Counted from the first letter of the stretch, positions 1-7,556 are shown. The stretch is DNA of 9,731 nt from Hyphomicrobiales bacterium (GCA_028290125.1 JAQGKM010000232.1:1-9731); one strand, 5' to 3'. A program made the numbers and translations. Notes: a model not told the origin generated them from the sequence alone.

Positions 1-37
1 CTTGAAGCCTTGAGCGCGTTTTGTCGAACAAACAGCT

Positions 38-119
38 CGTCATTGCGAGGAGCGCAGCGACGAAGCAATCCATGCCTCACGTGAGGCCTCTGGATTGCTT
101 CGCTGCGCTCGCAATGACG
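38..119. repeat. Imperfect palindromic intergenic repeat
   Basis: Two long inverted arms (38-72 and 91-119) can pair. The arms are identical except that the left arm carries two extra trinucleotides, gag and cga, which are missing on the right. The centre holds a perfect 14-base palindrome (74-87, gcctcacgtgaggc). Arms of this kind (cgtcattgcgag ... agcaatcca) resemble dispersed repeats I know from Bradyrhizobium and relatives; that link is from memory, not from a search. The repeat lies about 20 bases after the nrtA stop codon and would form a strong hairpin in the nrtA transcript. It has no T-run, so it is more likely an mRNA-stabilising or REP/BIME-like element than a classical terminator. 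No gene is seen in 1-138. Confidence 0.85.
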
Positions 120-138
120 ACGCCGGGAGAGGGTGGCG

Positions 139-1506
139 TCAGGTCCGCTTGATCGCAAACGATGCGATGTATTCCTCCGGCTTCGACGGATCGAACGGCT
201 TGCCCATGACCGAGAAGGTCTTGGTCGTCGATGTCGGCGGCGTGAGGCCGGCTTCCTTCATCAGCTTCGTGGTGTCGGTCGCGAGATACACCTGCTTGGC
301 GATCTTCTGATAATCGACGTCGCCCTTGATCTGGCCCCAGCGCTTCATCTGCGAGAGGATCCAGACCGCGAAGCTCTCATACGGGAAGGGATCGAAGTCG
401 ATGCGATCGGCCGCCTTCACGACATTGCCGAGACCGTCCGCAAACGTGCCGGTCAGCACCTGCTCGACCACCGTCACCGGGTGGTTGAGATAATTGGCCG
501 GCGCGATGGCTTCGGCGATTTCCTTGCGGTTTTCGGGCTTGGACGCATAGGCGGTCGCGTCGATGATCGCCTTCAGCAGCGCCGCGTAGGTATTCGGATT
601 CTGCGTCACGAATTCCTGGCTCGCGGCGAAGCCGCAGCAGGGGTGACGATCCCAGATCTGCTTCGACAGGATGTGGATGAAGCCGACGCCGTCGTAGACA
701 GCGCGCTGGTTGACGGGATCCGGCGCCAGGAAGCCGTCGATGTTGTCGGCGCGCAGGTTGGCGACCATCTCGGGCGGCGGCACGGCGCGGATCTGCACGT
801 CCGTATCGGGATCGATGCCGTTCTCGGCAAGGTAGTACCGCAGCAGATAATTGTGCATCGAGTAGTCGAATGGCACCGCGAGCTTGAAGCCTTTCCATGA
901 CTTCGGATCGCGCTTGTCCTTGTGCTTCATCGCGAGCGTGATCGCCTGGCCGTTGATGTTTTCGACCGCCGGCATCGTGTAGGGGATCGCGTTCGCGCCG
1001 ACGCCCATGGTGATGGCGAGCGGCATCGGCGACAGCATGTGCGCCGCGTCATATTCCTTGTTGATCGTCTTGTCGCGAATGACCGCCCAACCGGCGGCCT
1101 TGTTCACTTCGACGTCGAGGCCGTGCTTGGAATAGAAGCCGAGCGGCGAGGCCATGATGATGGGCGTCGCGCAGGTGATCGGAATAAAGCCGACCTTCAG
1201 CGACTTCTTCTCCAGCGCGCCGGCGCCCTGCGCGAACACTTCCGTCGCGGTCGCCAGCGGGAAGAAGCTGGAGATGGCTGCGGCGGCGGTCGAGGCGCCA
1301 AGCTGCTTCAGGAAGGCGCGGCGCTGCGCGTCGATCGGAAAAATCTGCCGCAGGACGGCGGTCGCGACCGCGTTCTCGTAGGCCTTGTCGGTGTTGTCGA
1401 CAGCTTCCGCGCGCATGGCGGCGTCATGCTCGCCCTGCGTGCCGTGCTGGCCGCAGGCGCAGCCCCGCGTGAGAAATGTGCGCGCGTCAAAGGGGTTCTT
1501 GAACAT
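139..1506 (-). CDS. nrtA: Nitrate-type ABC transporter substrate-binding protein (NrtA/CmpA family)
   Basis: This 455-residue protein belongs to the NrtA/CmpA family of periplasmic binding proteins, which capture nitrate, nitrite or bicarbonate for an ABC importer. A twin-arginine export motif (QRRAFLKQLG, residues 61-70) is followed by a hydrophobic Ala/Ser-rich stretch and a likely cleavage site after VFA (residue 92). The mature part starts with the family's KVGFIPITCATPIIMA and contains the typical DGFLAPDPVNQRA and DRHPCCGFAAS segments. Ahead of the Tat motif is an unusual 60-residue leader with RGCACGQHGTQGEH (residues 14-27). The ATG start at 1506 has GAGG about 8 bases upstream and follows a sigma-54 promoter. 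Permease and ATPase genes (nrtB, nrtC) would be expected downstream, beyond the left edge. The family is clear. Nitrate rather than another anion is inferred from similarity and the promoter type. Confidence 0.9.
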   Translation of the reverse strand: MFKNPFDARTFLTRGCACGQHGTQGEHDAAMRAEAVDNTDKAYENAVATAVLRQIFPIDAQRRAFLKQLGASTAAAAISSFFPLATATEVFAQGAGALEKKSLKVGFIPITCATPIIMASPLGFYSKHGLDVEVNKAAGWAVIRDKTINKEYDAAHMLSPMPLAITMGVGANAIPYTMPAVENINGQAITLAMKHKDKRDPKSWKGFKLAVPFDYSMHNYLLRYYLAENGIDPDTDVQIRAVPPPEMVANLRADNIDGFLAPDPVNQRAVYDGVGFIHILSKQIWDRHPCCGFAASQEFVTQNPNTYAALLKAIIDATAYASKPENRKEIAEAIAPANYLNHPVTVVEQVLTGTFADGLGNVVKAADRIDFDPFPYESFAVWILSQMKRWGQIKGDVDYQKIAKQVYLATDTTKLMKEAGLTPPTSTTKTFSVMGKPFDPSKPEEYIASFAIKRT

Positions 1507-1544
1507 ATTTTTTGCCTCATGGTGGCGAAGTCCACGGGCAGGAG

Positions 1545-1560
1545 AGCAACGAATATGCCA
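1545..1560 (-). promoter_or_regulatory. Sigma-54 (RpoN) promoter of nrtA
   Basis: On the minus strand the bases read TGGCATATTCGTTGCT. This fits the RpoN consensus TGGCACG-N4-TTGCW: the GG of the -24 box and the GC of the -12 box are exactly 10 bases apart, the full TTGCT block is present, and the -24 core is TGGCA. Transcription would start near 1535, leaving a leader of about 30 bases that carries the GAGG ribosome binding site of nrtA. Sigma-54 control fits NtrC-type nitrogen-limitation regulation of nitrate uptake. I searched the 140 bases upstream by eye and saw no convincing paired NtrC site. Confidence 0.75.
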
Positions 1561-1710
1561 AGAGAAAGCGCAGGTTTTGTTCAGTTGAAGATCAGCTCAA
1601 TTCGGGTAACTGCGCAAAAGGTGGCGCCAGGCGCTGAACGGCTAAGCTGAATGCCGTTGGATTGTGCGGGTTCACGCGCCCGTGAGTGCGTGTCGTGCAC
1701 TGGCGCCTTT
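1561..1710. other. Upstream region of nrtA, no gene seen
   Basis: This spacer lies between the nrtA sigma-54 promoter and the end of the small membrane protein gene. It is where an enhancer-binding protein site would be expected. It holds an 11-base inverted repeat with a one-base centre (1624-1634, gcgcc-a-ggcgc) overlapping the perfect palindrome tggcgcca (1622-1629), and a loose pair cagtt/aactg about 20 bases apart near 1583-1613. None matches an operator I can name. Open frames running through it on the plus strand are antisense continuations without family resemblance. Confidence 0.35.
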
Positions 1711-1998
1711 TCACTGGGCGTTCGACAAACGGGTCAGCGCAGCCAGGCGATTTTCGTCGATGACGATGTCATGGCTTTTCAGGCGAACGCGGCCGTCGAA
1801 AACATCGGTCGGAGTAGGGCTTGCCTCGTCCCGCATCAAGGCGACGGCCGTGTGGACGAGGGAGGCAGCGATGATCGCCCCGACGATGGCCGCGAGGCTG
1901 AAAAAGACGACGGCGCAGAGGGCGAAGCGCTTCAGGCCGCCTTGCCGCATGACGGGCGTCGAGGTGGCGGGCGATGAAGGTGAGGCGAAATCGGTCAT
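1711..1998 (-). CDS. Small single-pass membrane protein of unknown function
   Basis: I do not recognise this 95-residue protein. It has a short Ser/Pro/Thr-rich N-terminus, a basic patch (residues 18-24, RQGGLKR), one strongly hydrophobic helix at about residues 25-50, and a soluble tail that ends with DENRLAALTRLSNAQ. The positive-inside rule puts the tail in the periplasm. The start at 1998 is chosen because GGGAGGA lies 4 to 5 bases upstream; an in-frame ATG six codons earlier would place that motif inside the gene. It lies 75 bases after the peroxiredoxin gene on the same strand, so the two may be co-transcribed, and 204 bases before nrtA, which has its own promoter. It is probably a real gene, given the good ribosome binding site and coherent membrane topology. 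Confidence 0.65.
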   Translation of the reverse strand: MTDFASPSSPATSTPVMRQGGLKRFALCAVVFFSLAAIVGAIIAASLVHTAVALMRDEASPTPTDVFDGRVRLKSHDIVIDENRLAALTRLSNAQ

Positions 1999-2073
1999 GA
2001 GTCCTCCCGGCGCCATCGAGATGACGCACGGAAGGTTTTAGCCCATCGTGGTTAACGAAGTGCTGACGTTGCG

Positions 2074-2541
2074 TCAGAGCGCCTTTGCGGCCGCCAGCAC
2101 CTCGGCGGCGTGACCCGGGACCTTCACCTTGTTCCAGACCCGCGCGATCTTGCCATCGGCTCCGATCAGCACGGTGGTGCGCTCAACGCCCATGTACTTG
2201 CGGCCATACATGCTCTTTTCGACCCACACGCCGTACGCCCCGAGCATGTCCTTCGTTTCGTCCGACACGAGGCCGAATTCGAGCCCATGCTTCGCCTTGA
2301 ATTTGTCGTGCATTTTCACCGGATCGGGCGAGACCCCGAGCACGACGGCGCCGGCCTTCTCGAAATCCTTGCGCAATCCGTTGAACTCGATGGCTTCCTG
2401 CGTGCAGCCGGAGGTGTCGTCCTTCGGATAGAAGTAGAGCACGACGGTTTTTCCCTTGAGCGACGCCAGGGAGATCTGGCCCGCGCCGTCGGTCGGAAGG
2501 TCGAATGAGGGCGCCTCTGCGCCGGGTTCGAGATTGCTCAT
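2074..2541 (-). CDS. bcp: Thioredoxin-fold peroxiredoxin, BCP/PrxQ type, single cysteine
   Basis: This cytosolic peroxidase reduces hydrogen peroxide and organic hydroperoxides. The 155-residue length is typical of the BCP/PrxQ class. The active-site segment PKDDTSGCTQEA has Thr43 and peroxidatic Cys46, with the catalytic Arg at Arg121 (GVERTTVLIG). Family members often have a resolving cysteine five residues after the peroxidatic one; here that position is Ile51, and Cys46 is the only cysteine in the protein, so it must work as a 1-Cys enzyme with an external thiol. The start at 2541 (MSNLEPGAEAP) is preferred over an ATG 14 codons upstream because AAGGAAGG lies about 9 bases before it and family members begin near this point. 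It is divergent from the AsmA-like gene, with 142 bases between them. Confidence 0.93.
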   Translation of the reverse strand: MSNLEPGAEAPSFDLPTDGAGQISLASLKGKTVVLYFYPKDDTSGCTQEAIEFNGLRKDFEKAGAVVLGVSPDPVKMHDKFKAKHGLEFGLVSDETKDMLGAYGVWVEKSMYGRKYMGVERTTVLIGADGKIARVWNKVKVPGHAAEVLAAAKAL

Positions 2542-2683
2542 AATTTCGCGCCTTCCTTTCGTCTTATTGAACCGCCAGTGCATTACGCACAGGGAGAGGG
2601 CGCGGATCGCGCGACCAAGCGTGAACTTCTCTATAGTTTCGAGCGAATCGTGACCAGCGCTCCCGACGGAGCAGGATATTTCA
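2542..2683. promoter_or_regulatory. Divergent promoter region of bcp and the AsmA-like gene
   Basis: This 142-base spacer must hold promoters for both flanking genes. On the plus strand TATAGT (2632-2637) is a good -10 candidate, but no clear -35 box lies at normal spacing. A near-perfect 13-base palindrome (2578-2590, gtgcattacgcac; arms gtgc/gcac) sits 37 bases upstream of the peroxiredoxin ATG and could bind a regulator. The spacer also carries a copy of gggagaggg (2592-2600) that recurs in other intergenic places of the window. Confidence 0.4.
2673..2676 (+). promoter_or_regulatory. Ribosome binding site that sets the TTG start of the AsmA-like gene
   Basis: AGGA lies 7 bases before the TTG at 2684. 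It supports the non-ATG start, since the frame is closed by TGA at 2651 and the first internal ATG falls after the transmembrane helix. A GGAG a few bases further upstream (2668-2671) is spaced less well. Confidence 0.55.
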
Positions 2684-5600
2684 TTGAGCGATCGGGCGCA
2701 GGATCAGAATGGCCTTCAAGGCCGCCTGCGGGCGTGGGTCTCCAGACCTGCGCCGGATCCTTCACGAGTCAAAGTCCGTTCGACGGCCCGCCATCGCGGC
2801 CGCTGGATCGGCGTCGCCTTTGCGATCATCGCGACGCTCTGCCTGCTGCCGGTCATCGGCGCGGCCTATGTCATCAATCGCATCTCGGAAGGGCCGATCG
2901 AACTGTCGTGGTTGAGTCAGCCGTTCGCCAGCGCCATGTCGAAGCGGCTCGGTTCGGACTACAGCGTCGAGATCGGGCCGATGGCGCTGGAAGACAGCGA
3001 CCACGGACCACGGCTCGCCATCGAGGGATTTACGCTCAAGACGGAAGACGGGCGTCCGATCATCGCGGCGCCGAAGGCTGAAGCCTCGATCAATCCCTTG
3101 CCGCTGCTCTACGGCCAGATCTCGCCGCGGCGGCTCGAGATCATCGATGTCGAGGTGCGCCTGTCGGTGCTGCAGGACGGCGCCGTGGCGGTGTCGGCCG
3201 GAACAGCGCCCATCATCCTGACCGGCGCCGCGCCGGCTCTGTCGTCGGAGGCAGCCGCCACGCCGGTCGTCACCGAGCGCGATGTGATGGCGCGTCTTGG
3301 CGAGGCGCTGCGCAACACGCTCGATTCGGCGACGCGCGCCAATTCACCCATCGGTTCGTTGAAGCGACTTGGCATCTCGCACGGACGTCTGGTGTTCGAC
3401 GATCAGGTCACGCGCCAGACCACGGTCTTCGAAGGTTTCGAACTCGATTTCGATCGCAGCGAGGGCCGCGCGGCGCTGACGGTTTCGGCGCAGGGGCCGA
3501 ACGGCCGCTGGCGCGCGGAAGCCTACGCCAACGGCACGCCGGGCAAGGAGCGCGGCTTCGACATAGCGCTGTCCAATCTGACGCTCGACGAAATCCTGCT
3601 GGTCGCGGGCGTGCGTGATCCGGGCTTCGATTTCAACATGCCGCTCTCGGCGCGGCTCAACGTGACGCTGGGCCCCGAGGGCCGCATCGCCGAGGCTGGT
3701 GGACGCGTTTCGGCCGGCGCGGGCTTTTTCTTCCTCGACGACAAGGACCACGAGCCGGTGCAGGTCGACCAGATCGACGGCGGCTTTACCTGGAACGCAT
3801 CCTCCCGCCGCTTCGATCTTGACCGCACCGTCTTCGCCGCAGGCGACACGCGCTTCGTCGTGGCCGGGAGCGTGACGCCGCCTGCGCCTGGCGATACGAC
3901 ATGGAAGGTCGATGGACGCACGCTGGAGCGCGCGGTCTTCGGGCCCGAGCGGCCCAACCAGAAGCCGATCTTCATCGACCGCGCCGAACTCGCCGCGCGT
4001 GTCGTGCAAGGCGAGCGGAAGTTCTTCATCGACAAGCTCGAACTCGCGGGCCCTGAACTCGCCCTGTCGTCGACAGCGGATGTGCAACTCAGCGATGCGG
4101 GTCCGCATGTGCGCATGAACGGAACGGCTGCGAAGATGCCGGCGCTCGCCGCTCTGCGACTGTGGCCGTCGCCCATCGCGCCGCAGGTGCGCAGCTGGTT
4201 CCTGCGCAATCTTCGCAGCGGCGTGCTGGAGCAGGGCGCGCTGGCGCTCGATCTCGATCCCGACGCCTTTGCGGCCATCCGTCACGATCGCGCGCCGCCC
4301 GACCAGAGCGTGCGCATGACCTTCGCGCTGTCCAATGTCGCGGTCGTCGCCATGCCGGGTCTGCCGCCCTTGTCGACGCTCGACGGTTCGGGCGTCGTCA
4401 CCGGGCGCACGTCGAGCTTCGTCGCCACGCGCGGTGCGATGGACGTCAACCCGGGCCAGAAGCTGACTCTGGTCGAAGGCTCGTTCAGCGTTCCGGATTC
4501 CGAAGCGCGTCCGACGCCCGCGGCCATCAACATGCGTCTCACCGGGCCGCTCGACGCAGTCGCCGATCTGTTCGACCGCGACGCGCTCAAGGCCTATGCG
4601 CAATTGCCGATCGACGCGACGACGGTGAAAGGCCAGATCGACGGGCGCATCGCAGTCGACCTGAAACTCGGCGATAATGTGAGGCCGGAAGACACGCGCG
4701 TCCGCGCCAGTGCGAGCCTGACGAATTTTTCGGTCGAGAAACTCGTCGGCCAGGAGAAACTCGAAGCAGCGGCGCTGAACGTCACGGCCGAGCGCGGCAT
4801 CCTGAACGCCACCGGCCAGGGCCGCCTGTTCGGCGCGCCCGCGACCATCGAATTGCGCAAGGCGCTCGACAAGCCGACCGAGGCGGTCATCGGCATGACG
4901 CTCGACGATGCGGCACGCACCAAGCTCGGCATGAATTTCGGCGCGTCGCTGACCGGCCCGATCGGCGCCAGGATGAGCGCCGTGCTGGGCCAGAAGGAAA
5001 AGACGCGTGCGCAGGTCGAACTCGACTTCACGAAATCGGCCATCGACAATCTTCTGCCCGGCTACGCCAAGGCGGCGGGCCGTCCGGCGAAAGCGTCCTT
5101 TACGTTGGTGAACGATCCCGACGGGCCGGACCTCGAGAACTTCGTGTTCGACGGCGGGACGGCTTATGCGAAGGGGCTGATCGAGCTCGATGCCAATGGT
5201 GGCCTCGATCGCATCAAGCTGTCGCCGATCCGCCTGTCGCCCGGCGATGACATGACCATCGTCGCCGAAATGGCGAAGGATGTTCTGAAGCTCAGCGTCA
5301 CCGGCAAGACGGTCGACGCGCGGCCCTTCCTGAAACTGCTCACGACAGGCACGGTCGGCGCGCGCACCGCCAAGGACTTCGATGTCGAGATGAAGGTCGG
5401 CACCGTCACCGGCAACAACAAGCAGGCGGCGTCGAGCGTCGAATTGAAGATGGGCCGGCGCGGCAGCGTCATTCGCCAGTTCCAGCTGAGTGGACGCTTC
5501 GGCAAGGATTCCGTCACGGGCTCGATGGCGCGCACGCCGGTCGGGCAGGATCCGCAGATCAATGTCGCAACGAACGATGCGGGCGCGCTGCTGTCCTTCT

Positions 5601-6235
5601 TCGACTTCTACAAGCGCATGGAAGGCGGCAAGCTGCAGCTCGTGGCGACCATCGATTCCAGCGAGATCGAGGGCACGTTGAGCATTCGCGATTTCGTGGT
5701 GCGCAACGAGCCTGCGTTGCAGAGGCTGGTCACGGAGGGCGTCGCCTCGCGCGACCGCAGCGGGCAAATCCGCATCGACACCAACGCCGCCGCCTTCTCG
5801 CGCATGCAGGTTGGCTTCACGCGCGGGCAGGGACGCATCGACCTGCGCGACGGCGTCATCAACGGGCCGGCCGCCGGCACGACGATCGAGGGGTACATCG
5901 ATACGCTTTACGACCGCGTGAACATGACCGGCACCTTCGTGCCGGCCTACGGCCTGAACAACATGTTCGCAAAAATCCCCGTGCTGGGCCTGTTTCTGGG
6001 CGGCGGCGCGAACGAGGGATTATTTGGCCTGAACTTCCGCATCAGCGGCCTAGCGACAGCGCCGGTGCTCAACATCAATCCGCTGTCGGCTCTGGCGCCC
6101 GGTTTCCTGCGGAAGATTTTTGGAGCCGGGGAGGTGGGCACCAGCCAGATGCCGCAGCCCGAACCTGCGCCCGGCGGGGCGCCTCTGCAATATGCGCCCG
6201 CGCCCTTGAACAACCCCCTCGGAACGCTCCGCTAG
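2684..6235 (+). CDS. Large AsmA/YhdP-like (DUF3971) envelope protein
   Basis: This 1183-residue protein belongs to the AsmA-like superfamily (YhdP, TamB, AsmA), whose large members form beta-rich bridges across the periplasm and, in E. coli, help move phospholipids to the outer membrane. A basic cytosolic N-terminus leads into one membrane helix (about residues 41-64), and the remainder is a long periplasmic region of beta-strand-like repeats. The end of the domain (residues 1080-1146) has the family signature, with KIPVLGLFLGGG, FRISGLATAP and NPLSALAPGFLRKIF. A Pro-rich tail of 37 residues follows. The start is a TTG: an in-frame stop lies at 2651-2653, AGGA sits 7 bases before the TTG, and the next in-frame ATG (codon 85) would remove the membrane anchor. 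It is divergent from bcp and convergent with tyrS. Confidence 0.9.
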   Translation: MSDRAQDQNGLQGRLRAWVSRPAPDPSRVKVRSTARHRGRWIGVAFAIIATLCLLPVIGAAYVINRISEGPIELSWLSQPFASAMSKRLGSDYSVEIGPMALEDSDHGPRLAIEGFTLKTEDGRPIIAAPKAEASINPLPLLYGQISPRRLEIIDVEVRLSVLQDGAVAVSAGTAPIILTGAAPALSSEAAATPVVTERDVMARLGEALRNTLDSATRANSPIGSLKRLGISHGRLVFDDQVTRQTTVFEGFELDFDRSEGRAALTVSAQGPNGRWRAEAYANGTPGKERGFDIALSNLTLDEILLVAGVRDPGFDFNMPLSARLNVTLGPEGRIAEAGGRVSAGAGFFFLDDKDHEPVQVDQIDGGFTWNASSRRFDLDRTVFAAGDTRFVVAGSVTPPAPGDTTWKVDGRTLERAVFGPERPNQKPIFIDRAELAARVVQGERKFFIDKLELAGPELALSSTADVQLSDAGPHVRMNGTAAKMPALAALRLWPSPIAPQVRSWFLRNLRSGVLEQGALALDLDPDAFAAIRHDRAPPDQSVRMTFALSNVAVVAMPGLPPLSTLDGSGVVTGRTSSFVATRGAMDVNPGQKLTLVEGSFSVPDSEARPTPAAINMRLTGPLDAVADLFDRDALKAYAQLPIDATTVKGQIDGRIAVDLKLGDNVRPEDTRVRASASLTNFSVEKLVGQEKLEAAALNVTAERGILNATGQGRLFGAPATIELRKALDKPTEAVIGMTLDDAARTKLGMNFGASLTGPIGARMSAVLGQKEKTRAQVELDFTKSAIDNLLPGYAKAAGRPAKASFTLVNDPDGPDLENFVFDGGTAYAKGLIELDANGGLDRIKLSPIRLSPGDDMTIVAEMAKDVLKLSVTGKTVDARPFLKLLTTGTVGARTAKDFDVEMKVGTVTGNNKQAASSVELKMGRRGSVIRQFQLSGRFGKDSVTGSMARTPVGQDPQINVATNDAGALLSFFDFYKRMEGGKLQLVATIDSSEIEGTLSIRDFVVRNEPALQRLVTEGVASRDRSGQIRIDTNAAAFSRMQVGFTRGQGRIDLRDGVINGPAAGTTIEGYIDTLYDRVNMTGTFVPAYGLNNMFAKIPVLGLFLGGGANEGLFGLNFRISGLATAPVLNINPLSALAPGFLRKIFGAGEVGTSQMPQPEPAPGGAPLQYAPAPLNNPLGTLR

Positions 6236-6236
6236 A

Positions 6237-7502
6237 TCAGACCGGCTTCAGCAGCACGTGCTTCTTCTTGCCAAGCGAGAGTTTGACGACGCCTTCTCCG
6301 GTGAGGTCGCTGGCCGACAGCGTCGCGCGCTCGTCGCTCGCCGCGACATCATTGACGCGCAGTCCGCCGCCCTTGATCTGGCGGCGCGCTTCACCCGTCG
6401 AGGCGACGAGGCCCGCCTTCACGAAGGCGCTCAGCACGCCGACGCCGGCGTCGAATTCCGCGCGCGGAATCTCGATTGTCGGCAGAGACGTCGCCATCAC
6501 GCCTTCCTCGAAGGTCTTGCGCGCGGTCTCGGCGGCGCGTTCGGCCGCCTCGCGTCCGTGCAGCATGGCGGTGGCTTCGTTGGCGAGGATCTTCTTCGCC
6601 TCGTTGATGTCGGCGCCGTCAAGCGCTTCGAGGCGACGGATCTCGTCCATCGGCAATTCGGTGAACAGGCGCAGGAAGCGGCCGACGTCGGCGTCTTCCG
6701 TGTTGCGCCAGTATTGCCAGTAATCGTAGACCGGCAGCATGTCGGCGTTGAGCCAGACGGCCCCCGACGCCGTCTTGCCCATTTTGGCGCCCGACGCCGT
6801 GGTCAGCAGCGGCGAAGTCAGCGCGTAGAGCTGCGGTGTGCCCATGCGGCGGCCGAGATCGATGCCGGTGACGATGTTGCCCCATTGATCGGAGCCGCCC
6901 ATCTGCAAGTTGACTCCAAGGCGCCGGTTGAGTTCGGCGAAGTCGTAGGCCTGCAGGCACATGTAGTTGAATTCGATGAACGACAATTCCTGGTCGCGCT
7001 CGAGGCGCATGCGCACGGAATCCATCGACAGCATGCGGTTAACCGAGAAGTGGCGGCCGACGTCGCGCAGGAAGTCGAGGTACTTCAGCGCTGTCAGCCA
7101 TTCGGCGTTGTCGGTCATCAAGGCGTCGGTCTTGCCGTCGCCGAAGGTCAGGAACTTCGTAAAGACCTGCTTGATGCCGTCCTTGTTCTTTTCGATCTGC
7201 TCGACCGTCAGCAGCTGGCGGCTTTCGTCGCGGCCCGAGGGATCGCCAACCCGCGTCGTGCCGCCGCCCATCAACGAGATCGGCTTGCCGGCGCCGGTCT
7301 TCTGCAGCCAGCGCAGCATCATGATCTGGACGAGCGAGCCGATGTGGAGCGACGCTGCCGTGCAATCGAAGCCGATATAGGCGACGAGTTCGCCAGCGGC
7401 GGCCTTCTCGTCGACGCCCGCGAGATCCGAGCATTGATGAATGTAGCCGCGCTCCTGGAGGGTGCGGAGGAATTCGGACTTCGGCTGAAAATCGGTCGAC
7501 AT
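6237..7502 (-). CDS. tyrS: Tyrosyl-tRNA synthetase
   Basis: This class I aminoacyl-tRNA synthetase of 421 residues charges tRNA-Tyr with tyrosine in the cytosol. The Rossmann-fold signature reads YIGFDCTAASLHIGS, with a HIGH-like HIGS at 53-56. The tyrosine pocket is represented by YMCLQAYDF (180-188) and QMGGSDQWGNIV (200-211). The KMSKS loop is KMGKT (240-244), a variant I know from alphaproteobacterial TyrRS. A C-terminal S4 RNA-binding domain covers roughly residues 345-421. The start at 7502 (MSTDFQPKSEFL) has GAGGA about 4 bases upstream; an in-frame ATG 17 codons earlier adds a basic stretch unlike the family. It is divergent from mazEF, with 100 bases between. All catalytic segments are intact. 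Confidence 0.97.
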   Translation of the reverse strand: MSTDFQPKSEFLRTLQERGYIHQCSDLAGVDEKAAAGELVAYIGFDCTAASLHIGSLVQIMMLRWLQKTGAGKPISLMGGGTTRVGDPSGRDESRQLLTVEQIEKNKDGIKQVFTKFLTFGDGKTDALMTDNAEWLTALKYLDFLRDVGRHFSVNRMLSMDSVRMRLERDQELSFIEFNYMCLQAYDFAELNRRLGVNLQMGGSDQWGNIVTGIDLGRRMGTPQLYALTSPLLTTASGAKMGKTASGAVWLNADMLPVYDYWQYWRNTEDADVGRFLRLFTELPMDEIRRLEALDGADINEAKKILANEATAMLHGREAAERAAETARKTFEEGVMATSLPTIEIPRAEFDAGVGVLSAFVKAGLVASTGEARRQIKGGGLRVNDVAASDERATLSASDLTGEGVVKLSLGKKKHVLLKPV

Positions 7503-7556
7503 GGCGTCCTCGTGGGGTGCGCGAGGTTTAATGGACCGGCGGCGCGAGCGCAACGC

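Noticed and set aside
1..138. Possible CRISPR or attachment site in the left-edge repeat
   Set aside because: There is one palindromic unit only, with no spacer-repeat periodicity, integrase or tRNA gene nearby.
133..1650. Two plus-strand open frames (133-900 and 922-1650) opposite nrtA
   Set aside because: Both are low-complexity Arg/Asp/Val/Gly-rich shadows of nrtA; the second also runs into its promoter region.
2578..3081. Plus-strand open frame starting before the AsmA-like gene
   Set aside because: It is out of frame with the AsmA-like protein, overlaps its membrane anchor and shows no protein-like pattern.
3344..5767. 807-codon open frame antisense to the AsmA-like gene
   Set aside because: It is rich in Arg, Ala, Asp and His with no domain-like pattern, as expected for the complement of a GC-rich gene; the plus-strand frame has clear AsmA-like features.
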